A DNA stretch of 64,000 bases, from positions 48,251,652 to 48,315,651 of the forward strand of contig NC_052017.1 in the NCBI RefSeq assembly GCF_015832195.1. The letters are read 5' to 3'. The DNA is from Motacilla alba alba (lineage: Eukaryota > Chordata > Aves > Passeriformes > Motacillidae). Below are positions 13,561 to 26,372 of the stretch, piece by piece. A program made the position numbers and the translations under genes. Each line of letters begins with the position of its first letter. The stretch's first letter is position 1. The notes under the pieces were generated by a model. It was not told the DNA's origin, did no database searches, and saw nothing but the letters and a program-made list of their open reading frames with translations.

Positions 13561-15265
13561 CAAACCCAAATAACTCTGGCTCTCCAAAGTGTTGGCATGT
13601 GGAAGAGTACAGCACTGGGCTCTGAAAGAGCAGTGTGAGCTCCCATTCAGGTTTCATGCACCCTCTGCTCCAGTAACCAGTGTCATGCTCCTCCAACCTA
13701 TATTTCATGAACAGAGATTACTATTATTTTTCAAGTAATTTTTTTTTCTTCTCACTGAAAGAGCCAGTAATTTTTCCTTCTAAGTACCAGTGCTTTGGTC
13801 CTCTTCTGCTTTGGAGATTTAGCTTTCCACATGTGGTGTGAATTCAAAGCTGTGGTCTAGAGGAGCAAACTGTACATAAGACAGTGGTTTGATCGCTGTA
13901 GCTTGCTGAGGAACCAAAACTCAGACCAGCCACATGGCTTATCACAGCTTGCAATGCTCTCTGGTATTTAAAGACAGAACAGGAAAGTTGTTCAAAGTGT
14001 TGTTTGAGGACATGGCTGAGTAATTCCCTTCATCCTTGCAGATGTCATTGGGTGACACTAGATGTGACACTAACAGACATATAGACCAGAGGAAGCTTAG
14101 TTGTCTGTTTTTTAAGGCATGGGAGATGACTTAAAATATTCCTAAATTCAAGGCCTCTCACAGGCCCAGATCTCAACTTTTATCACCAGGAAAGTGGCAG
14201 ACAAATGGTGTACCTCCACAGTATCCTCTCTCTTTACCCTGAGAAGGAAGCTACACTGAGCTGGTGGTGATCTCCTTGGGTGGAGCTGGTTGGAACAGAA
14301 TGACACATTCCACATGAAATATTTAAGTCACCAAAACCACTGATTTAAGCATGAGAAGCCAGGACCTATGTCACAAGAGACTGCCCAGCAGTCAACAACA
14401 CTGCAGAAATTCTTATTTTTCAACACTTTGTATTTTTTCAGTCCCCACTGATGTTGCACAACAACTCACCTGCGGAGGAATATTTATTATCCAAGTTCTT
14501 TTGTTGTCCCTGCTTTTTCTTGCCCAGTTACTGCTTTGCTTTCATCAGCTGAAGTGTTTGAGACCTCTCAGAGGCTCACTGTTGCATGCACCTGTCAGCT
14601 CTCTAAACTGTCATTGTTTTGAAATATTCTGAGAGACTTTATGTGGGCATCTGGATAAATATAATTCTTTCTACACCTCTGGGAAAATGAGAGTCTTCTT
14701 TGGGCCATCTGTGGGAAGTGAAGGGTGCAGGGGTTCTCAAGCAGAAGAGGAGTGTACGTGAAAAAAACAGTACCCCAGGAAGTGGGAAGAAACTATTCTT
14801 CCAGTGGCACTAGAAGTACATACATTTATGCATACAATCAGTTTGCAGAAACATTAAATTATTCACTGCATTATTTTTTTATGTGAGACTTCTATGTTAC
14901 ATATTATACTCTATATTCCTGAAAGTAGTTTATGATAGGACAAGAATTACTTTAGGCAAATACTCATCAGGAAAAGCAGAAAACATACCATTGTTTCAGA
15001 TCTTGATTATGCAGATTGGCTTCTCTAGTAAGGAAATTAACTCTATGCCACAGCTGTGGGGACTAAAATTACAGAACAATCGATATTTTGAAAACTTTGA
15101 AAATCTGCCAAAGGAGAAAATTACACAATTGAACAACCGTTTTCATAGAATCAAAGTTAAATATTTCACTAATGAATTTGTTCAGTGTTCTGTTTAAAAA
15201 TTTAGTCATTGACTTTGTGATATAACCAACAATTTGTCCAACCACATAGAGTTTAGAAATTCCTG

Positions 15266-15305
15266 TTAAAAACAACAAAAAACCCCCAAAAAACCCAAAA
15301 AGTCA
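15266..15305 (+). repeat. A-rich tract with C clusters
   Basis: Runs of A are broken by clusters of three to five C (for example AAAAAACCCCCAAAAAACCC). It is one of many tracts of this kind in the window, and a second one follows at 15418-15456. Confidence 0.9.
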
Positions 15306-15417
15306 TTCTTCACTTTCTAGACCTAATACACAAAGCAACTAATTACTGCATAATTTAAAATGTTCTTTTAAATTGTTTCCTGATCATTTTGAGTTCTATA
15401 ATACATTTGTTCTGGGA

Positions 15418-15456
15418 AAAAAAAAAACAAAACACAAAAACACCAAAAAACCAAAA
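15418..15456 (+). repeat. A-rich tract with C interruptions
   Basis: A/C-only sequence such as AACAAAACACAAAAACACC followed by AAAAAACC. It is the same type of tract as the one 110 bp upstream. Confidence 0.9.
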
Positions 15457-18400
15457 CATAGCAAACACAAGTCCAGGCACAAGGAGGAAACAGAGAAACC
15501 TTAGCAAAAAGTAGAACCAAAAGTGTAAAAACTACTTTGAAAATGTTTGAAGTATTTGGGATCCTTACAGATTTCATCTATTATAAAAATGACTGTTACT
15601 AATAACCCCAGGATTTTACCTTGGTATAGTAAGAAATTCCTATGCTTCAAATCCTTGAAAAGGATGGCAGCAAGATGGGATGACTAATGGTGAGCAGTTA
15701 GAGCAGAGCAGGCAGATGAAAAGCAGCCTGTAAGCCCATCCCCAGACACCCTGGGGACTGAGCAATCACCAACAACCCAGAAGCTACAGAGACACAACTT
15801 GATAAAGACTTTCGGTAAACTGGCTTCCAGATATCAAATCTGCTGATATGGGTATGATTCACACCCATTATGCTTGAATTATTCTGAGCCCCTCCAAACT
15901 GCAGTCTCAAATGTCATTTCTGTCAGCTTGGTCACTCATTTTAAGCATTACTCCTTCACTTCCTCCGAGCCCAACAACACAATGAAATAAATGCGCTGCA
16001 TCCCGCGTATTCAGGTTACAAAAGTAACTGACGCCAGCAAGGTCAGTCACAAATTCACTGCAAGATTGCTTTGAAAGAGACTTTTGCTAAAGGATTCAAT
16101 AGCTAGATAATCACCTTGTGCCAGTAAAGGGAAAAGAGAATGAAATAATTATTTTGTTTTCTATTGCCACTTCTCTCTTATTTGTGGGAGGAAGATGGGA
16201 AGTTTTTGCTGTTCACAGTAACACAGAAATTAAGCAAAAATAGTGTTATGTTTTATAAAGCAGAGCAGTTGTCAACTCATATCATTTATTCATTCATTAC
16301 TGCAGCTACCATAACCAGAAACCAGCACTATATAATCTAGGACAGCTGTGCTCTCCTTGCTGCTAAGACTACAGGCAGTGCCTCATGCCATAAACCCATC
16401 ATTCATTACAGGGAACAACTGACAGATTCTTCCCCTAAGGAGGCCAAGATTACTTAAATCTGAAATGCCATACCTTGTCAACATAGGTGTACAAGAAAGA
16501 AGCTCATTTACTGGCAGACTAGGTAATGCACAAAAATAGTCACCACCCAAATCTGATAATCAGTTAAAAAACAAACACCAAAAACAACAAGGTTTGGTGC
16601 TCAGTTGATAAAAATTTAATAACAATTCTCCATTTGTTTCATGAAGGCTATGCTATTTAAGTCCTTCAGAAGATAAATTGCCTTGTGCATAACTTGCAGA
16701 CCATTTAGCATGTGGGCTCTACAGCCACAGAAAAGCATTTGTAGGAGGCTCTTGCGGTGCTGTTGCCAATCTCTCCTCCAGTGATTGAAATACAGCACTC
16801 GGCACAGAGATGCAGGGAGGCAGGAGGTCCAACATACAGCAAGCATCTGGAATGACTGACTTCCGTTGTACAGAGGTTTCACCTACCACTGAACTCAGAC
16901 TAATTATGTGCATTTATTCTTCATACTAACAGATCCCTTTAGCATTGAACCTTTCAAGTGTTGGTGTCAAGCACATCATTTAAGACAGAATTTGCTGAAA
17001 GGCAAGCAGGTTTATTTTATAATGCCTCTCTGTACAAGGAAGAAATTAGGCTGGAACTGGAAATACCTGCAGTACTGTACACTGCATTTTGTCCTGATTC
17101 AAGCGCTTCTTTTTTTTTTACCCCTCTTTTTTCCCACTCAGAGGAATATAAAAAATTTACAAGAGACCTCTTAAGTTACTTGCACTTTGTCCGTTTTAAG
17201 TCGAAGCAGAAAAACACTTGCTGACCCAGACATATAAATTACACCATTACCTAATGAACTGTTGCAGAACTCATTTGAATGTAGCTGACTTTGTGAGGAG
17301 TATGAATCTTACAGTCATTTAGACAGGAGTTGTTCAGGATAGACAATATTAATTTAGGGATGAGTCATTATGTTCAGTACCAGTCTGGGGCCTAATGATT
17401 TGATTCAAATTAATTTAAATCACTGGGGAGAAAAAAATACTAAAATTACACATATAGAAGAATATCAAAACAATCTTTGCCAAGATCCAAAGCACTTATG
17501 GGTTATCATTGCTAGGCTGAAATTTCCTTTTTCACATTACAGTGTATGTGCACAGTCTTGCTCAAATGCAATGGTGCAGAATTCATTGGTTAGAGCATCC
17601 CCATAGCGCCTCTGAGACAGAGAGGTTTGGGGTTCAGAAAGCTTTAAAGCTGTGTAGAGATAGATTTCTGCCACTCCCTGATGCAGGCTATATTTTAGTG
17701 TAGGCAAAAAGAAGGAAAGGACTGGCAGAGAGTCAAATGTCCAGCTGAGCCCTGATATTAGAGACGGGAGGATTGAAGGGAATAAAACAAGGATGAGAGT
17801 TTGTTTTGTTCTGTTTTGGTTTTTTTTTGGCTGTCACAATGAAGAATTTCTTTTTCTTTTAACATTTCACTACAGAAACATGATAGCCCTGGATTGTCTT
17901 CACATTCATCAGGCCAAACAGGGCTGGGATCTGCTACTCAGATATATTTGCTCCATTTACACATTTGTGGAGAACTCATTAAGAAGCCTGAAAGTAAGGT
18001 AAAACTTTCCATGCTTGAAAGCTGAACTAAAACCAGCAGATTATTTATTCCCAGAGGTAGCCCTGTAGTGGGTAAAAGAAAAGAAGGTGCTGGGTTATAC
18101 TTCTTTGTAATGTTTTTTTCACTGTATCTTAGCCTGTGGTGTTAGGGCAAAGTCAGCCGTGTATTGGCATCCAGCAAACCAGGGAGCAGGATCAAAGTAG
18201 TGCATTGGGTTTATACAAAATTCTGGGCATGGGCTGATCTAACCCTTCTGAAACAACTACAAGGAGCCATGTCATGGGATGCTCACCTATAGTAAATGTT
18301 CAGTAACACAGCCTATTTTTGTGAAGCTGTCTCATGGATGCTTTGAGCCTAAGATTCTGAAGAATACTTTATTCTCTTCTCCTTCACAATACCTTGAAAA

Positions 18401-18799
18401 AAGGATTACTTCTCTGTTTAGCTCTTAAGAGATCATTGATAATAATTTAGATGGAGGTGCAACAGGGAAATTCTTTACGGTTCTGCTTTTGCAAATTATG
18501 AAGAAGCCTTTAATTACAAGCTTGCTCACTTGCATTTTAACTACAGGATTAAATTAACTCAGTGAACTTTGCATGCTGAGCCCCACGGACTGCCGCACTC
18601 CTGGATTCTGGAGTGACTGGTGACCTGTTGATAGAGGAGACAAAGCCTTTGTTCCCCATGCTATAGCAAACTGGTCTCAAACCCCAAAATAACAAAATTA
18701 GGGGACTAAAGTGACCTGTAGCTATATAAACTGGACTGCAGAAAGCAACACAGGATTGTGATCAACAGATTTGCTTTTGTTGCTTATTCTGTCATCTGA

Positions 18800-18925
18800 T
18801 TGGGGAGTGAGGGCAATTACTAACTCAGTCACTTTCCTGTATCTCTGCTTCACTCTGTGTAAACTGGAGTTCATGATATGAATTTATTTTGCAAAACACT
18901 GATAAGAAATGCCATGTAAAATCTT
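18800..18925 (+). mobile_element. MIR-like ancient SINE fragment
   Basis: The stretch reads GAGGGCAATTACTAACTCAG, then TCACTTTCCTGTATCTCTGC, TTCACTCTGTGTAAACTGGA and GTTCATGATATG. This follows the MIR core in sense orientation: GGGCAAGTCACTTAAC, CTCTGTGCCTCAGTTTCC, TCATCTGTAAAATGGG, GATAATGATA. The following TTGCAAAACACTGATAAG resembles the TGTAAAGCGCTTTGAGA found near the 3' end of such elements. Divergence is high and the edges are uncertain. Confidence 0.5.
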
Positions 18926-21900
18926 CTCCAGCTACATTTAAAGAAGAGACATAATTTAAGATTAGCCCACATTCAAGTTAACTGGTGACTAAATACAGTA
19001 TTTTAACAAAAGTCTCCAAAGATAAATATCCACAAAATAAAATTACTACAGCATATATTCCCCTACAAAAAGCTGACTTTAAAATGCTTGCTTACACTTC
19101 ATTGACTGCACTGGCTCCTTCACTTGGGAAATTTGATTTTTGACACTAGCTCCTCTGCATGACTTTCAACACTTCTTTTGCTGCAAGCTGGTCATCACAT
19201 CCAGCCTCAGCTTGTGCAATGTACAAATGGTTTGCATGCCTCATTGTGCTCACTGGGGCTTCGCAGCTCTGATTGCAACAATTTCCCAGGAAAAGAAGAA
19301 CTGCCTAAGCCTGAAACTCTGGGTTTGTCTACCTCCTCAGAAAAAATGCTACTGCACATACACCGTCAGTGGCTGCATGATCCACGGCAGTCAGCGCCAG
19401 AGATTTCGTAACCATCTAACTTTTGTTTTCAGTTGCCTATATCCAATTCATTAGAAGAAGCTGGTAAATGTCAGCTCTACAAACAGGACAAAAAAATGAT
19501 TCAGTCTTCTCTATATAATCTGTCTAATAAATTCAATTGGTGTCACTTTTGCGGAAGGGTCTATATACCTCAGCAGTAATTTGTCACCATGAAACAGTTT
19601 CAGGGCGTTTCACAGTTGTGTGTCAGTGTTCATTTCAGGCCTTATCTTCAATGAACATTTCTTGCTAAGAGCAATTAATTCCTTGCATCTGTCACTATAG
19701 GAACAAAGAAAATGCACTTTATGCAGAAGGCCCATTATTCAGTACATTAGGCACTGATATGACAGTTCTCCTCATCCCACAGTCACATACAACAATAAGT
19801 CACCTTACTTATCACTAAAATTTTCTAGATTTCACATTATGAGTATTTATTATGTATTTTCTTTCTTTCTTTTTTAAATTTTATTTTTGGTATTAAAAAA
19901 ATTTCAAATATTATAACTCTAATTAAACAAAACAAAAAAAAACCCCACAACCCCAAAGCAAAAAAGTCCCATCCCTTCAGTAAATGCTGCATCAGCATTT
20001 CAATTCAGGCAAATTTGAAATGAAATGGTGAGATAAAAAATAAAAATAAAGAAATAAATAAAAGCACATAAGGGGAGAAAACTTCTAAACTACACTGAAG
20101 TGTACTGGAAATTATTTGAAATTAGCAGATCTGTCTGCAGCATGACTTTTGCTCCACTCTGACCCCTCAATCCTAGCTTGCCCTCAAATATAGTGGCCTA
20201 AATATATTCCAAAATCAATATAGGTTATTGTGGACTTTTCAAATAAATAATTTAATATTAAAAGTTCAGATATAACACCTCAAGATATCATTCAGAACAG
20301 AGAAAAAAAAAGGAAATGCTAGAAATGCTAGGAAAGAAAAGCAGACAATTATTTGACCATTTGATGTTTGCTGCAATGAGGAAGAACCAAGGAGATTCAC
20401 ATACAGAATATTTTCAATCAGCTGGAAGAAAATGAAAAATGGAGGAGAAAAAAAATTATATTTATTCTTTGTGATCTGAGTTACTGGTTTCCTGAAATAT
20501 TACCATACTGTACAAACTGCTAGGGGATGAAATTAAACAACCACAATAGCTACATTATGCACCCTGAACATTTGGAAAAAATATGTATGCACAGAGCAGT
20601 CACTGAAGTAAGAGAGGCAGTTTATTCAAGCTGCAATCATTTTTCTTAGTGATGCCAGAAAATATATTATTTCTGAAAACCTGCTTGCTAATCATTTTAA
20701 GCAAACACTGAAGAAAACTCAATTGGGATGCATTTAAGCAGGCACCACAGGAAGCTCATTTTGGGACAAGCTCACAAACAGTTGGAGTTATTTTCATCCA
20801 TTTTGAGACAGAAAAAACAACACATGATGCAAAAGTCCAGTCAGAGGCAACCAACATGTTATAAACTGCAGATCATCGCAGTGTGAAAGACCTCCTTTGC
20901 CATAAAGATACCAGCTGCTAGCACTAGAAATGAGATGCAGCACAAGCTATTCCACACACCTCAGAAGTAAGGATGCTCATTTTCTAGCAGGTTTGTGCCA
21001 TACATTTGAGGTGCTCCTCCATGCTTACCCTAACAGCTGAAACCTGTCTTCCATGCCTCCTGCTTCATGGTTATACATTCCTCCTTTCCCTCCTCCATGT
21101 CCTGTAAACCCTGTGTTGTTCCCCAGATCTCTCCTACATCTCTCAGCTAAGGATTACGCTTCAATATATAATGTTATGACCAGATTCAGGCTTCGCTTGT
21201 GTGTGGCCGGCATAATGGTTGAGGTTTGTTTCCCTTTTATTAGGCACTAATAAGACCTTTTCTCTTTTCTTAGCATCAAATTTCACTCAATATGTGGGAA
21301 ACCATGTTTTTGAGACATCCCTATGTTTATTAAAGGTAGTGAAGGTTTAAAAGAGTTTCAGTAAAAAACAATGGTTCTAATTGGAAAACCATGCAAAACT
21401 GAGCTATGAAACCATCAGTGAGCTACAGCCATTTCTAATTCTTGGACCAAAACAGGAAGATATAGTCAGTGAAAATTGACCTTATATCAATAATTTCATC
21501 TCAGTGTCTGCAACCAGGCTGGGCATACATACATATGGCTTAAACTGTTGCACAGTTTTCATGAATTATACTGGCTCGTTTTTCCTTCCATACAAGGTCT
21601 TAGAAGAGCCCAGACTTTGTTCTGTAGCCTGGGATGAATTCAGGTGCCCTGCACTACAGCTCTCTCAGCAGCTTTTCCCCAGAGCCACAGAGAACATCAC
21701 CTCGAGTGTTTATATGCACACAGTCTTCAGATACCTCCACTCACCTGCTTCAAACCAGAGAAATAGTGTCAAGCAGCTCTAACCCTTTTTGAGAAAAACA
21801 AACCACTTGGAAGTGTTGGGTTTTCATCAGTAATATTCCACTAATTTAGTAGAAATTTACTAGTAGAATGTAACTGTTTATTAGCTGCAACCACAGGGGG

Positions 21901-24900
21901 TGGTTATAACATTTTTTCAATAACAGAACTCTGCTCTGAATTAGCAAAGGCCACTGATTTATTTTTTTTTTTTAATGACTAGCATTTAATCCCTGAAGCA
22001 CTGTGCTGGTGTTTTTCTCCATCCTATTTAAGTCTCTAAAAAATATTTGAATGCTAAATGGAGGAATTGCTGGGGGGTTTGCTGAATTTCCACTGGTTTT
22101 TAGCTGCCTCTATTTGTTTAGCTAGCTCTTGAGTCACTCCAGAAATATCCCATGTCAGGGGTCTTTTGGATCCCATGATCACAGCTGCAAAGTGAAATGT
22201 TTTTCCATTTTCAGAGAGGTTTCATCCATTCCAGGTTCAGGAAGTGCTGTTATTTCCTCTTTGTCTTTATACTTTCTTATACATTCCTTTATGCTTCTCA
22301 GTCCTTTGCCTCTCCAGTGCCATAATTCCATGAGTTCTTCAGCACAGGCTGCCTCACATTTCGGGCATGAGCCTCTCGCCTGATACCAAGGAATCAACTC
22401 AGCTGGCATCTCTAGGTGTTACTGCCATGGACACCACCCAAAGGAACATGGATGCAGAAGTGCAGCCACTATCATTTAGAAGAGAGCTTTTTAAGGGCAC
22501 AGAGAATACGGTGGCATTTCAGCTACTTGGAAACCAACATATTTTTAGCTTAATCTAATTGGAATTTTCTGTTAAATAAATATGCTAGTTTCCAAGTGTC
22601 TGAAAGAAAAGGATTATTTTCCAAGCCAGTCAGAATATTTCTATTCATCACATTAATTCATGTTTTCTTTGCTGAGTTAATATCTTGTGATTCTTAAACG
22701 TCCTAAAGTTTAAAAATCATTTGTCCCCCACTTCAACTGCAGCTAAATGAGATTTCTAAGAGCTTTAAAAGCTAGAAAAGGGTTGTTGTTTCACCAGTAC
22801 TTTACTGTCTATTGTTTAAATCCAATTATTTAGTATTCCTGCAACAAAGATAATAGATTTACACATATAGGAGCTGCTTTATATTTATCTCCTTAACCAA
22901 TTTTCATTATCGCCTTAGCATTAAACAGTCACTGTAAAGCCATTATCCAGTCACAGGTTCACAACACATAATTTGATTAAACATATTACAAAATTTAAGA
23001 AAGGTTTTTTTTTTTTTCCATCGTGCTTTACCAGAACCATGGAGAGATGCCATGCACAACAATTCCTTCCTCAAAACAATTCGCACAGACACGTTCTTTG
23101 TTTGCAAAGCTTCTTTGTCCTGTGATGCTTAATTAAGGATATAATGGAGAATATTATAGTCATTTTAGAATCATTTGGAAGTAATGATGCCTGAGGCCAA
23201 GCATGGAGCTCTGTTTAACTCAGCTAAATGAAGAAGTGTTGGCAATGGCAATTAAAAATGGACCCCTTTGCTATCTCAGTTTTCAGAAATACCTTGCTGT
23301 TGCCTTCTCCCCCCATACCTACACTTTTTAATTTCTTGGGTGACATGCCTCTCAGCAGCATAAAGTTGTATTTTGTAAGAGCTTATCTTTCTCCTTTATT
23401 AAACAGCATGCCTTGAAATCATTTCATGCTAGCACAAAGTTCCCAGAGGCATGTAACTCCCATCACAGGTTGTAGCTGCATATATCGAGTTAGTCACATG
23501 CCTCATAGAAGCACCATAGCTGTTTATGCTAAATAAAAAGATCTAGAGGTGAACAGCTAATTTCCATGAAGACTTACTGTAATTTTATGGGTTTTCAAGA
23601 GGAGCTCTCACCAGCTCTGTCAAGTATCTAAGGAAGATCAGGGAGGAGTTGTTACACATCAAGCTCTAGTGAGGCTAAGAGGAATTATTTTTGATATGCA
23701 CAGTCTTACTATAAAGGTTTGCAACACATGCATGCTTTCATAAGCGGTATTTGGATTGTAGAAAAATAACGATTTTTCATTAGTATTTTACAGAGACACT
23801 ATGCACCACAGATTAATGTGTGGAAAATAAGGCACTTCTTCTAATGGAGATTTTGAATTTGTCTCAAAATCAGTTTTATCAATCTTCTTAATGATGTATG
23901 GAAACAGAATAAAAACCTTAAATACACAAGTTTGTTCCCACAGGAGAAGGAGTCCTGGACTGTGGTAAGCCAGGTTAGATCCTGGAGCAATGAAAGACAG
24001 TCCACATTCCCAAATGTTTGCTTAAACCCAAGGGAGATCTCTCCAGTGTAGCCCAGTGTTTCACACTCATTTAACTTCCCTATTGAAACTGGTAAATTTT
24101 GATGCATAAATCTGTGCACTGTGAGCTGGACTGTTGCCTTAAACTCCCATTCCCCAAGGCAAGGCTGCCAGGCATAGAACAGCAAGTTTCACTCTCTTTT
24201 TTTTCTACTCCTCCAAGAGTTAGTACCTCTTGAAATCTTTTGTTAGGGAAACAGTACATGCAATGGCCCCATCTGAAACTAAATCTAGAAAGACAGAGGA
24301 GTTGAAAATTTCTCCAAACTATTTTCCACAGATAGGACAGTACATTAAAATTATCAGCAACTCAGTGAAACCAGCAGGAAAACCTCCAGAAATCTTTTTC
24401 TTTCAGGTAAATCCTTAAAACTCTCAACATTTTGTACTGTGCAAAAGTGACAATATGTTATTTATCTGTTACTCCAAGCACAAGTTTCTAGATGAATATC
24501 CTCAGCCTTCTGGACATGTCAACGTGAGGTGAGCTGCTGCCCAGCACAGCTAAGGTGTAAAGTGAATGATGCAAAAGGAACAAATTTCATCATAACTCTG
24601 GCTGCTAGTATTTTTCTACCTGCCCTTACTTATCAGCTTTGAAGTAGTCCCCCTCAAAGCCATGTATTAATTTCAATTTTTTATTTTATCTTTTTTTTGT
24701 TTGTTTTTTCCCCACAGACTGGAATATTTCTTCTTCAGCTAAAGAAATAACAAAAAAAAAATTAAATTTGGAGCCATGCACTCCAGGACACTTCACATTA
24801 AACTGTAGACACTACAGGCAACTAGATAACACTAATAGCACCTGAGGCAATTTCCCTTCCTATGTTTCTTCTCAGTTGCCAGCTGGAGTCTGGGCTAAAA

Positions 24901-26290
24901 ATAGCCTTGTCATGACAGAATAATGAATCCCAGCGATAAGTGTATTTCACAGAAATGCAGTGAGGTCATTATCTGAGCCTTAATGGATGAACAGGGTGGG
25001 AAAGGCAGGGAAGGCGTTATTGGGTGGTACAATAAAAATGCAGAATGAATGAAAGAAATGCGAACAAACGTTACTCAGAAGGCTCTGAAAATCATAGCCT
25101 GCTTTCCTGTTTATGTTAGTGTAGGAATAATTTACATGACATTAAAAATTGAAAATACTCATAAGAAATTCTTAGCTGGCAATTTGTCTGCATAAACAAT
25201 TACTGCTTCCCAGGGTCTATGAAATTATTCTGTTTTATCTATAGGACATTTCAATAATTGTACCATATATCTGTTCGTTACAGTACCACTAATAGTAAGG
25301 GAAACATATTCCATAGATAATCTACTTAAAAAACCCCAAACCAACCAACCACTAAGTCATCCAAATCCAAGACCTCCGAACTAGTTATTGCCTGAAGCAT
25401 TTTACCCCTTCAAAGTACAAGTAAATAAACAAAGAACAGTATATCTACAGTCTCATTATTATGATCTGTGTTGAAGCTGTAAATCGACAGCTAGCTACAG
25501 CTGACTTAGGGCATGAATTTCAGACTAAGATTATTTGATGAAAAAAAATAAAAATCTTATTGCTGCTGTAATACCTAATATTACTATGCCCCCCAAAAAA
25601 TCAGTCTTTTTGTCTCCCAGACTGCCGCTTTGACATAATTTGCCTGCTGGCAGTTTCAGCATTTCCTCTCTTTAGAAACCATCCGATTGTATCTTTCTTC
25701 ATTGTCTTTAAAGACAGCAATAAGTCAGAGAAAGTACATTTTAATACTCATATTTTAAGCCAACTCTCCTTTTTCCTCATTGAGAAGGGAGCAGAGAGGT
25801 TTCCACTTAGGAAAAACATCCTCCTTCCACCTGAGAGACATGTTGTGCGACATTGCGTGAGAGAGACGAAGTGTGTAGATAAACTATATACGCCAAAGAC
25901 CAAGAAAGTTGCTCAGCGTTGGGAATGAATAATGGAATATAGTTAGTCCAGCAGGTAGAGGAGGGGAGCTTGCACCAGAGCATTCACAGGGAGGCCTTGA
26001 TCCGGAAAACCACAAAACCAAAAAATTCAAGTTTGAATTCAACTGCCTGCTCGGGCCCAGCAGCAAAGCTTAATTGCTTATTGTGCAACACCCTCAGAAT
26101 CCAGATTTGCTTGGTTAGAGCATTTAATACGGCACAACTTCATGTTCTGGACTCCCATGCATTAGGAGAGAAAAGCACAGCAAAAGGTCTTGTATAAGAG
26201 TTTGATACATTAAAAGCAAAATAAAAATACTTTTGAGGCAGACCAATTATCAGTAACACACTAGGTAGTGACAACACTTCAGACTAAAGA
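18926..26290. other. No gene seen
   Basis: Mostly unique AT-rich DNA. A/T runs occur at 21960-21973 and 22997-23018. The minus frame at 22179-22409 contains CPKCEAACAEELMELWHW, which looks superficially protein-like, but I cannot tie it to a family. The stretches 22800-23000 and 24850-25260 have homeobox-type TAAT-rich content and could be conserved non-coding DNA, which needs alignment to test. Confidence 0.6.
19925..19966 (+). repeat. A-rich tract with C clusters
   Basis: Sequence of the AACAAAACAAAAAAAAACCC, CACAACCCCAAAGC type. It follows an AT-rich stretch from 19857 that itself contains T and A runs. Confidence 0.88.
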
Positions 26291-26291
26291 A

Positions 26292-26372
26292 CAGAGTGAG
26301 CCCCTGATCCTGCAAGCCTTTATTGGCCTGCACTTCCCTACCATGAGTAATTTCTGCAGGATTCCATGAAGC
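26292..26372. repeat. Possible relic of an old amniote repeat
   Basis: GAGCCCCTGATCCTGCAAGC, CTTTATTGGCCTGC, ACTTCCCTACCATGAGTAAT, TTCTGCAGGATTCC resembles a repeat block of reptiles and birds that begins GGCCCTGATCCTGCAAACAC, TTATGCACATGCTTAAC and continues with ATGAGTAGTCCC. Its two ends (ATCCTGCA and TGCAGGAT) are reverse complements of each other, as expected from a foldback element. Confidence 0.33.

Larger units (their letters stand above)
13561..18799. other. No gene seen
   Basis: Unique sequence with two A/C tracts. A tRNA-like D-arm motif at 17586-17598 is described under findings. No splice-flanked conserved frame was noticed. Confidence 0.65.

Noticed and set aside
22179..22409. 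Minus-strand frame with CPKCEAACAEELMELWHW, superficially zinc-knuckle-like
   Set aside because: The single CxxC plus C does not form a complete finger, no flanking domain or splice context is evident, and the plus strand is open over the same bases.
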